From the NCBI GenBank assembly GCA_050084515.1, contig CM114272.1, positions 51,770,001-51,834,000 on the forward strand: a DNA stretch of 64,000 nucleotides, in the 5' to 3' direction. The notes beneath the pieces were generated by a model that ran no database searches, was not told where the DNA came from, and saw only the letters and a list, made by a program, of their open reading frames with translations. The position numbers and the translations under genes are program-made. Of this stretch, positions 11,510-21,389 are shown piece after piece. Source of the DNA: Blasia pusilla. Taxonomy: Eukaryota > Marchantiophyta > Marchantiopsida > Blasiales. The first letter of the stretch is position 1, and each line of letters opens with the position of its first letter.

Positions 11510-12790
11510 ATGTCAACTCTCTCATCAAGATGCAAGAGACCGATAATTGTGGAAGAAATTGTAATAAATACGAGTCCTGAATACTTGGTAGAGAGATATG
11601 AACATAGATTTTCATTATCTCGCTCTGAACGAAAACGAAAATTGTTTGATGTGGACCCTAAATTTTTTGCTCCTATTTCAAATGGTTTCAATGAGACTCA
11701 GGAGGTTAGAGAAGTCTCAATAGGCGAGGAAATTGTGATTACTCTCAATAGTAATGAGAGATACTCTGTAGATATTTGTCCTGGTCTTGAAGAACTTGAC
11801 GATGGAGAATATTCCTCCACTTCCCTCTATGATTCTTAGGGATGGTATGTTGGTGATGACTTCGACCTGGAATATAGGTGTATGGATTATGGGGATTTAG
11901 ACATAAGTGCATATAGTCGAGATATTGGAGATAAGTAGCCTAGAGAGTACTATCTATTGTGTATATCCAATTAATCATCAAATGCATGTTCGTTTTGTTC
12001 TCAAATATGTCTGTTTGAGATTTTTGAGTTGAGCAAACGATCAAGTTTCATTTCTTTGGGAGTGGAGTGACTCAAAAAAGTAAGTCTTCTTTGCTTGTGT
12101 TCTAATATTTAGGTGTGGAGATTTAGTATCTTTTTCTATTGAGTATTTCTTTTATTATTTTGAAATATTTCTTTTATTAAAATAATTGTGTGGATAATGC
12201 AAGATACTTTATAAATGAGTGTTGACAAATTACGCTTTAGCGATGGTGAGTTCTACGTTCCTCTTGATGAACAAGAAAGGGATTATACACCTATAGATGT
12301 CGACGTTGTAGAGGTGATACAAATATCAAGTCCGGAGTATGTCCCATTGCCGATCGTTGAAAATAGGAATAATATTTCAAATCCTGGCAATGTTCCATCG
12401 CCGATTTTTGAAAATATGGATAAGGCTTTAAGTCTTAGCTATGTACCATTGCCAATTTTCGAAAATGGGATTAATGCTCCTAATGTTAGCATAAGCCCTT
12501 TGAGAAATGGTCAGAGTTGTAGTTATGATGAGAGTGCATCTAGGATTTTAACCACACCTGTGGTGAATTATCATTCTATTTCACAAGAAGTAGTTGGAGG
12601 TCATGAGGGAGAAGGAGATACAGATTCCACACATGATTGCACTCCTTCCTCATACCCTATAGCATCTAGCCATTCATTTGTACGTGATTGTTGCGGGTCG
12701 GGGTCATGGGAAATTAGTGATTGTCATAAAATTTGCTCAGAGGACTCAAGTGAGATGAGTACGGCCGAGTCTCATTGCCCGTTAGAATGA
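11510..12790 (+). pseudogene. Helitron gene, N-terminal leader exons
   Basis: Two open segments, 11510-11839 (continuing past a TAG to about 11937) and 12215-12790, precede the Rep exons on the same strand. They are acidic and serine-rich. Both carry a similar motif: IVINTSPEYL in the first and VIQISSPEYV in the second. The second also repeats YVPLPI(V/F)EN three times between about 12335 and 12470, once degraded to NVPSPIFEN. I recognise no domain. Their place upstream of the Rep exons and similar intron spacing suggest they belong to the Helitron transcript, but a captured host fragment is possible. Confidence 0.45.
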
Positions 12791-12974
12791 TTTTCCTATT
12801 TCAGATTCTTATAAAAACTTCAGTTATGTGTAAATTTATTTTTTAATATAGATTATAATATTCACGGACCAAATCTTGAGTATAAGTTTTTTTAACAAAT
12901 TTTTCTCTTTTTTCTATTATTTTCTTATATATTGACAATACATATTTTGGTCGAATGGTTAATATTGTCACAAG

Positions 12975-14560
12975 ATGCATGAATCTCAAGAGGAACCATC
13001 GAGGCGAAATGAAAAAAGACCATTCGCAGACATCACCAATGTAGTCTCTTTACCTAATGTGGAGCATGATCACCACATTTCATATAGTGCTCCATCTTCT
13101 ATACGGATTTCGGAGGAAACAGAGAAGCTTGCATATAAGAAGGCTAGAAGGGTTGCTTCTCAAAGAAACAAAAGGGCGCTTCAAGATATGCGATTTGTAA
13201 CTCATTCAACGACTTTGTCATCTCCAATGTAAGAATACTTAACATTATGATTATAGAATGATATCGTAACCATATGTGCATACTCTAGATTTGTTGTGTG
13301 ACTTTAATATCTTTCATGTTTGTGATGTAGACTTCCAAATCCATCGAACCCGCAACGATTACGTGATATACATCAAATTGTGAGAGCTCAAGGACAAAAG
13401 CGAAGGCATGCTAAATTAGTTGAATTGAGATCTATTGAAGATGTTGTGAATGTTCCATTGATGGAAGAATTACAACCACCCATCATCGATGGCTCACCAG
13501 GCGCAAATACTATAAGGTATTTATTTATTTATAACATTTCTACTTTTTATTATAATAATAGTTATAATTTTTTTTCGTATTATGATTTTTTTAATTCTTT
13601 GTTCAGGTTGGTAGCAACACCTTCCAATGGAAATCTTCATGCTTTAAGAGACTCTACATCATCGCCAATGTTTGTTTCATCCACTCATTAATTTCTTATT
13701 TTTTATTGGTTTTTTTAATTTAATTAGTTTGACTTGATTTTTATTAATATTGTTTTTCTCAGTCTTCCACTTCGTCCAACCCTCGGGGATTACATGCTAT
13801 GCTTCAAGTTGCACGAGCACAAGGCCAGAGAAGAAGGCACAATAATTTGGCCCAAGCGAATGTTTATCAATTGTCTGTGAATCTTATTCCTAGAGAGGAA
13901 GTCGAGGTTATGACTACTAATGACTTTCATACTCAAACTAATACAAGGTACGCTTTACATACTTTTATTATTGATGCTTCCTACTTGGTCTTAAATTTTT
14001 ATGAATGATTTCTAATAACAAATTTTTTTGCAGGCCAATTATGGTACATCATGAAGTTGAAGCTATTCCAAACTCTAGGATTGTAGTCTTTCCATCTCCA
14101 ATGTATATTTCTAAACTATATACTCAGATTTAAAATATATATGTTTGTATGTATATTTATTCTTATTATAATCATATATATTAATTTCTTAACCTCTGCT
14201 TGCAGGCTTCCAGTTCCTACCAATCCTCTACGATTATCTCACATGCTTCAAGTTGCTCGAGCTGAGGGCCAAAGAAGAAGACATGCTCATTTGGATGAAG
14301 TACATGACATTGCACATGTTGGCGATTCATTGATAAGGAATGATGCCAATGGACCTAATCGTGAAGGCCACATGGAAGTGAATGAAGACAATGTACATGC
14401 CTCGATTCCAAATGTGGGATCATATTTGGATGAAGTACATGAGATTGCACATGTTTGTGATTAGTTGATAAGGAGCGATGCCAATGCAGCCAATCGTGAA
14501 GGCCACATGGAAGAAAATGAAGACAATGTACATGCCTTGATTCCAAATGTGGGATCTAGA
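12975..14560 (+). pseudogene. Helitron gene, repeated basic exons (RAxGQxRRH module)
   Basis: At least three successive exons carry one module. Exon A starts at about 13331 (LPNPSNPQRLRDIHQIVRAQ, then GQKRRHAKL); exon B at about 13763 has LQVARAQGQRRRHNNL; exon C at about 14206 has LQVARAEGQRRRHAHLDEV. Introns separate them; the first runs from GTAAGA at 13229 to an AG at 13330 and joins the frame as SSP-ILPNP. Exon B has a one-base frameshift just after its start. Exon C ends in a 135-bp tandem duplication (14291-14425, 14426-14560), whose second copy has a TAG. The RRH cores resemble nuclear localisation or DNA-binding patches; the function is inferred only. Confidence 0.55.
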
Positions 14561-16405
14561 AGGGTTGTGAACTTGAAAAAAGTTGCTCAATATTGCACGT
14601 ATTCCTAACTTTGAAGAGAATCACATTCGAATTCATAGGTTGGGAGATCGTATTGATAGTATGACTAGTCATTTTAGTGTTGGACTTATGAATGTTGTTT
14701 GTCCGACTTGCAATGCTCTACATTGGAAGTGTGAGAGAGTGAAGTATACTAGGTTTATAAGCTCTCCTTTTAGTATGTGTTGTGGGCATGGTAAGATTCA
14801 ATTACCATATTTGACAGCTTCACCTTCTATACTAGCAGAATTACTTTCTGGTATGAGTTCAAATAGTCTTCATTTTTTGCGTAATGCACGTGCCTATAAT
14901 AGTGCTCTTCAATTGGCATCTACTGGGACAAAGCAACGAGGCGGTACAGGAAACTTCAGGATTCAAGGTGGTGTATATCATTCTATTGGACCTCTTCATG
15001 CTGAAAGTGGTGCTCCTCCACAATTTGCGCAAATTTATATTCATGATGATGAGCATAAGATGGAACATAGAAGAAGGATTATGAGTGGAGATTATCGGGA
15101 TCAATTGAGGCCAGAGATCTTAAGGGGATTACAAGATATGTTACATGCCCATAATCCATATGTGGCTTTATTTCAAAATGTGGCTATTGATCCATGTAAT
15201 TCTGACTTTCATATTGTTCTTAAGGGTAGTAAGCGAGGTCTCGATGCAAAACGATACACCTTGCCTGTTGCTTCATAGATTGCAGCTATCTTGCCTGGAG
15301 ATGGGAGTGAGCGAGTAGAAGGACCTGAGATTATTGTTCGCTTACATGGAGGAGGGATTCGTCGTCTGTCAGTCTTGAATGAAGCATATATCCCATTGCA
15401 CTTTGTTTTGCCTTTTATTTATGGTGAAGCAGGTTGGCATCCTAGGATACCTTTGCAAGGGCAACATGATCATAGAGATGATCTGCCGTTAAGAGGGGAT
15501 GCTATGATGGACGAAGATAGAGATGATATTGTACAAGGAGGAATTCAAGGTGAGGTTACCACTCATGAGGCGAGTTCAAAGACCATTACAACTTTATAAT
15601 TTGCTTCATTCAGACTTCAAATGCGAGCTAACGCTATGGATAATAATCGGTTGTTGAGGTTTGGTCATCTTACTCAAGAATCTATGGTGGATATGTATGC
15701 GACTATCGAAATGCAACCGCTAACTTGGATACGATTGCATTAAAAAGAGTTGAGAGCTGATTTATACCAAGGTGTCAAAGATGCCATGACTCGGCATGAT
15801 GTGAACGGTCAAGGCATAGGGAGACATATTATCTTACCTTCGTCTTTCATAGGAGGACTCCGTCACATGCATCAATTGTACCATGATGCTATGGCCATTG
15901 TGAGACATTTTGGGAAGCTTGACTACTTTTTGACTATGACTTGCAATCCTAAATGGCCAGAGATTACTTCTGCTTTGCTTCATGGGCAATCAATGTCTGA
16001 TCGTCCTGACCTGGTTGTACGTGTTTTCCAACAAAAGAAGAAGGAGTTGTTGAGACTTATATTGGATAAGCATATTTTGGGTCGAGTGGTAGGATGCATT
16101 CATGTGGTCGAGTTCCAAAAGAGAGGGCTACCACATGTGCATATCCTAATTATTCTTGCTTCTGAGGATAAGCCAAGGATAACCTCTGATTTTGACGATA
16201 TCATATCTGTTGAGATTCTGAATCCCATGACTCATCCTAGGCTACATTCTACTGTAATAAATTGTATGATTCATGGTCCGTGTGGAGTAGCACATCTAAC
16301 TGCACCTTGCACGGATAAAACGACAAAAAATGTTCCAAAGGATACCCAATGCCCTTTGCATTAATGACCATGGAGAATGATGATGGATATCCTATTTATA
16401 AGAGG
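14561..16405 (+). pseudogene. Helitron Rep (HUH endonuclease) domain, first part
   Basis: The segment at 14583-15278 contains CPTCNALHW and CCGHGKIQLP, the cysteine-rich region that precedes Rep in plant Helitron proteins. After a TAG at 15276-15278 the frame continues with EAYIPLHFVLPFIYGEAGWH (15.39-15.44 kb). After stops at 15597-15599 and 15741-15743 it continues with LRADLYQGVKDAM, ILPSSFIGG, LTMTCNPKWPEI and the HUH motif in GLPHVHILIIL (about 16123-16155). HUH histidines bind the metal used to nick DNA in rolling-circle transposition. A frameshift in an A-run near 16325 separates TDKTTKN from KGYPMPFALM. The intron donor is at 16406. Confidence 0.8.
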
Positions 16406-16508
16406 TAATTCATTGGTTTTGTTGTTTATTTTGTCATTTAATGTTCTTCTATTAGTGTGCTATCTTTTTCCCCCAACTATTAACATACTTCTAGATGTGT
16501 TTATGCAG

Positions 16509-17952
16509 GCGTGATAATGGCAGATTGATTAATAAGTCAAATCATGACTTTGATAATCGTTGGGTGGTTCCATACAATCCAATGTTATGTACTTTATTTG
16601 ATTGTCATATCAATCTTGAGATAACAAATAGCATCTTGGCAGAAAAGTACTTTTATAAGTATGTGTACAAAGGATCTGATGCCATATCATATACCTTGGC
16701 AAATACTACATCAAGAGAGGATACTATTGATGAGACATCATTATATCTTGATGCAAGGTATTTTGATCCCTTCTATCTTTCAAGATCTCCCATTTTTTCC
16801 TATGATATTATGTGGGACTCTAAAAATATTTATATTGTATGGTATGAAGGTACGTTTCTTCTTCAGAAGCATGTCGGCGAATCTTCAAGTTTAGTCTACA
16901 TGTAGAGCAACCAAGTATTGTGAGATTGATTGTTCATCTTCCAGACAGTCAAATGGTATATTTTCATGGGCAAGATTTATTGGGTAATATTCTTGAGCGA
17001 AGTAAGGAAACCACTCTCACTCAATGGTTTGCAACAAATGTTTCTAATTCGACTGCGCGACAATATCTGTATTTGGAGTTCCCTTCTCATTACTCTTGGA
17101 ATAAGAAGCAATGGCATCCGTATAAACGTGCACGAAAAGGATGTGGACATCCTATTGGACGTCTGTATATGACAAATCCAGGTTAACTTTCTATTCTTTG
17201 TTAAGATACAATTATTAAGGAAAATTTTGAGTTAATGTTAAAATCATATTCATGCTTCCTTGCTAATACTTTTTTTTTCGCTAATCCTAGCTGAAGGGGA
17301 GCGTCATTGGTTACGATTACTTCTCCATCATGTGAGAGGAGCTCAATCATATCAAGATTTGAGAACCATCGATGGTGTAGTTTATCCTACCTTCAAAGAG
17401 ACCGCTATTCAAATGGGACTTTTGGAGGACAATAGAGAGATCTTTTCTTGCTTTGAAGAGGCGGTTGTCATTCGTAGTGGCTATTCATTACGTCTACTCT
17501 TTGCCATTTGTCTTCTATATAATACACATTCCCTTCCGGCTATGGTGTGGGAACATTTTTTGGTTCCATTGACAGAAGATCTTCTACATCAAAGGCGTGA
17601 GGTAATATGCATGGCTTTTGTTAAGTCAAATTTTTTCTTATTTCTCTTATGAATATTTTAGGTACTTTATTTACGTTTTAACTTCTATATTTGTTCCTTG
17701 TAATAGAGAATTGGTATTCCGACCCTTCCATTGGATGTTCATATTATTAATCTTGCGGTATTGGAGGTCCATTCCCATCTTCAAGATCATGGTAAAAGTA
17801 TGGCGGACTTTCCCGACATGCCTCAACCAGATTTCCAAGCTCGTGATTTATCTATTTCGCATCTAGAAGAGGAAGAGCTCTCGTACGATCATGATTTGCT
17901 TTGTGAACATGTGAGAGCAGGAGAGATGTCTTTAAATGATGATTTGAAGTTT
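16509..17952 (+). pseudogene. Helitron Rep domain, second part, and linker to helicase
   Basis: The exon at 16509 starts RDNGRLINKSNHDFDNRWVV, followed by KYFYKYVYKGSD, the region holding the catalytic tyrosines of Helitron Rep, and DETSLYLDARYF. A frameshift near 16870 precedes VRLIVHLPDSQMVYFHGQDL. An intron at 17182-17290 joins MTNP to AEGERHWLRLLLHHVRG. The exon 17291-17599 carries VVYPTFKETAIQMGLLEDN. The intron 17600-17706 joins HQRRE to RIGIPTLPLDVHIINL. Coding similarity stops at about 17952, where a solo LTR is inserted, just before the helicase. Confidence 0.8.
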
Positions 17953-18943
17953 TGTAAGATGACCAAACAAGTGACGAACATCGAACATTAGCGGGCTCAC
18001 GCTTAGATGGTTTGCGCGTTGGAGTTGTCTCAAAGAGGAGACAAGAGACGAGACGCCGAGCGAGGAGTCGCGTTTCAGATGTTATGGTCGCGACTGAGAA
18101 ACCTGGTCCAAACGCGGAACGAGACTTGAAAGAAGTCGAGTCTAGGAAGTGGGTTGCCAAAGGAAACATCCGGATTTGGAACGCCACTAGCGTTTGAGAG
18201 TTTCCGACTGTATTTATGGCCATAACTTTTAGCGCCAAGATGCGTTTGGAAAACATTAGGGTGCATTGGAAAGCTTATGGAGAGTCGGTCCAAACGCACT
18301 AAAGATCGCTGCAAACGCATAAGCAGCGGCCGAGATATAATCCGAAAATGACTGTAAGTGGAGTCGGGTTGAGGGCCACAATGAAGGGCCCGACCCTCTT
18401 TTCCCAAAGGGAAGGGGTTATTGGAGAACCCCAGAAGTATTAGTAAGGGGGAAGGTCTCTGAGAGTGCTTGGAACCCAAACCCCACTTTGGGCGCCGCGG
18501 GGCGGCTCAAGGGCATGGAACGGAACGCGAGTTTGGGCGTTGGGTTGGAAAACCTGCACCAAGTCCATTGAGGTGATTTTAGACATACCTCTTGGATTTC
18601 ACACCGCGACTCAATTACTTGGGTCTCGGTTCGGAACTCATCCGAGGACCGTTGAACAGTTGGGATCGCTAGGCGCGCAAGCGCCGTTTCAGATCCCTGG
18701 ACTAACTAGGAAGTGTGTTCCAAGTCTTGAAGGACTTGCCATGTTTTGGAAACTAGGAACTAAGGAAGGTTGAGCTTGATGAGACGCCGAGTCGAGGACT
18801 CGGTGGGTTGGAACGCTGGTTGGCCCAGACCCGACTAACATGAGTGCGTGTTTGGGTGCAGATCGGAGATGAGTTCGTGACCTATTGAACGTACGCTTCC
18901 GCAACACTAAAGATTGACGTTCAAGGAGAGTAGGGGCCCGACA
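17953..18943 (+). mobile_element. Solo LTR, family 'TGTCGCGACC', inside the Helitron gene
   Basis: From GACCAAACAAGTG onward this region is nearly identical to 56951-57952, and the two end alike (AGTAGGGGCCCGACA here, AGTAGGGGCGCGACA there). The first bases are shortened compared with the better copy. No gag-pol lies beside it, so it is a solo LTR. Helitron coding resumes directly after it (NAFRDILQDAPPS). The flanking five bases do not form a clear duplication, perhaps because the 5' edge was eroded. Confidence 0.8.
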
Positions 18944-20774
18944 GTAATGCTTTTCGTGATATCTTACAAGATGCGCCACCTTCTGTAAGTGGATATTAAA
19001 TATAGTATATTTTTTAATTATTTTTTTACATTTTTTATTTTTTAAGTTTTATTCTTTTAAAGTGCTTTTTGTAACAAAAAAATGGATTTTTCAGGCAAAA
19101 CTTTTCTTTATCGATGGTCCTGGCGGAACAGGAAATTTTTTTTTGTACAACCTTCTTATTGCAATGGTACGGAGCGAGGGTCATATAGCTCTTGCAGTTG
19201 CATCTTCGGGGATTGCCGCTTTATTATTGGATGGAGGTCGTATTGCTCATTCTCGATTCAAGATTCCTATCCAAGTACATGAAAGTTCCACTTGCAAGTA
19301 AGTCTAGATTTAAGATTTATTTTCCTTTTATGGCATGCATATTATTGTTTTATTCTTTGATCCTTCATAAATGTTCCTCACATATTGTTTTGTTATCGAT
19401 TTTCCAACCTATCGGTCAATAGTCATATGGCCCGCCTTATACAAAAGGCGAAGTTGATCGTGTGGGATGAAGCTCCTATGACCCATCGTCACGCATTTGA
19501 GGTTGTTAATCGTACTTTCCAAGATATCATGGGTTTTATGGATTCTCGATTACGAGATTTGCCTTTTGGGGGGAAAATCATTTTATTTGGTGGTGACTTT
19601 CGACAACTTCTTCCACTTGTTCGTCGTGGAGATCGTGCCACAGTTGTGCGTGCAACACTTTGGAGATCTCTTATTTGGTTTGACGTAAGATTATTGAAAC
19701 TCACTACCAACATGAGAGTTAATACTGTACAAGGTATTAAAGAATAAACCTAATATTTCACCTTTTTCATTTCATTTGGTTTTTGTTTATTTTTAATATT
19801 TACTTATTCCTTCATCTTATATTTATTATCAGGATATGCACGAGAAGAGCAAGAAGCATTTGCAACGTGGTTATTAGAGGTAGGAAAGGGTCGTGTACCG
19901 TTACATTTGGACCTTGGAGAGGATTTTATACAAGTTCCGGATGCGATAATTGTTAAAACCACAAGGATCAATGATCTCATTGACATTATTTATAGACACG
20001 ATGTTCATAAGTGGAGTGACATTGATTTCTTGAGGGGTATATCCATTTTTTCAACCAAGAATACTACTGTGGATATTATAAACGCGGAAATCATGTCTCG
20101 ATTTCCAAGAGAGGTAATATTTACATTCTTGAATATCATTATTATATTTTGATTGTTGTATTGCTACATTTTTCTATCATCTCTCTTATTATTAATGATT
20201 TATTTTGTTTTTGCAGGACCATATTTTCTTGAGTGCTGATTCTGTTTCCGACGATGAGATGAGACTTGTTTATCCAACATAATTTTTGAATACATGTTTA
20301 TCATCTGGATTGCCACCTCATTGTTTGACTTTAAAGATTGGAGCTCCGATAATGCTATTACGGAATATGAATTGAGCAAAGGGACAAGTAAACGTGACTC
20401 GACTGGTGATAGTTGGCTTTGGTCGACATCTTATAGATGCAACAATTATCACGGGAAAAAACATTGGAGCTCGAGTTTTCATTCCACGCATTCCATTGAT
20501 TGCTTCTGATTCGGGCCTACCTTTTGATTTACGACGATTTCAATTTCCTATCCGTCCTGCTTTTGCAATGACTATTACTAAGTCTCAAGGTCAAACATTA
20601 GATAGAATTGGTATTTACTTGCCTAATCCAATATTTTCTCATGGGCAATTTTATGTTGCCTTGTCAAGAGTAGGCTCGAGGAATTCTATTCATATTACGA
20701 CAGATAATGAAAATGCTATTAACAAAATAGGTATTTACACTAAGAACATTATATATAATGAAGTGTTAAATTAA
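18944..20774 (+). pseudogene. Helitron Pif1-type helicase domain
   Basis: Exons: about 18944-18984 (NAFRDILQDAPPS), 19095-19297, 19423-19733, 19833-20113 and 20217-20774. The Walker A region reads GPGGTGNFFLYN, so the Lys and Thr of GKT that bind ATP are absent. Walker B is intact (KLIVWDEAPM), as are GGDFRQLLPLV, KLTTNMRV and ITKSQGQTLDRIGIYLPN with ALSRV. Stops at 20281-20283 and about 20377 break the last exon. The frame ends with YTKNIIYNEVLN, the usual end of plant Helitron proteins. In an active element this helicase unwinds the donor strand during transposition. Confidence 0.85.
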
Positions 20775-20897
20775 ATTAAAATAACATTATATATATGAAA
20801 TTTTATATTGATACGCATTTTTAAAATTTTATAATATTTCACTTATTAATATAATTAATTCAGTATATAAAATTTGATGCACGGGCATTCTTACTAG

Positions 20898-21120
20898 TCT
20901 TAACAATAAGAGCTCTTAAATGGACAAGAGGTTTTGCTCCAATCTCCTTCACTTTCCATTATCTTGATTGTTGTGTAAAAAGTTCCTTAAAAGCAAAGCA
21001 TTGATACTTAAAAAATATTCTGGAAGGGCATGCTAACGGGTATAGCTAAAATAGACACTAAAATGCGTGCATCCCAAGGTATCGGCCATTTTGAGTCCTA
21101 CATGTTTTGCTTTGCTGAGT
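20898..21120. other. Spacer between Helitron and gene
   Basis: No feature seen in the roughly 220 bases after the Helitron 3' end. Confidence 0.4.
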
Positions 21121-21226
21121 GACCGAGCAGTCCTATTATCGTTGGCGCTGTCGACGGTAGGGAGTAACGAAATGACCGAGCAGCCCTATTATCGTTGGCG
21201 CTGTAGACGGTAGGGAGTAACGAACA
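21121..21226. promoter_or_regulatory. Tandem 53-bp duplication upstream of gene
   Basis: Two adjacent 53-bp units (21121-21173, 21174-21226) differ at only a few positions and share CCTATTATCGTTGGCGCTGT and ACGGTAGGGAGTAACGAA. They lie about 165-270 bases before the start codon of the gene at 21390, in a GC-richer stretch. The placement suggests a duplicated promoter element; that role is inferred. Confidence 0.6.
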
Positions 21227-21389
21227 TACAGTGAGGAAACACGAGTGTGGATCTTCTCTCCTGGTCGTGTTTGTGCCTCTCGCGCAGAGATTTGGTTTGC
21301 AGTCCATTGGGAGGAGGGGGGAGTTTCAATTGCCGGAGGAGCGATCGGAAGTGGCTGCCGTGCGAGGGACGATTGCGCTGGCCGCGAAG

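Larger units (their letters stand above)
11510..20897 (+). mobile_element. Near-complete Helitron copy 1 (autonomous type, inactive)
   Basis: This holds a multi-exon gene with repeated N-terminal exons, a zinc-finger-like segment, a Rep domain with HUH motif and a Pif1-type helicase ending at 20774. The 3' terminus is CTAG at 20894-20897 followed by T; before it GATGC-ACGG-GCATT can form a short stem. The 5' terminus is not identified; the coding region begins by 11510, and 8463 is one distant candidate. Several in-frame stops, at least three frameshifts and an inserted solo LTR (17953-18943) show it can no longer make its own protein. Confidence 0.8.
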
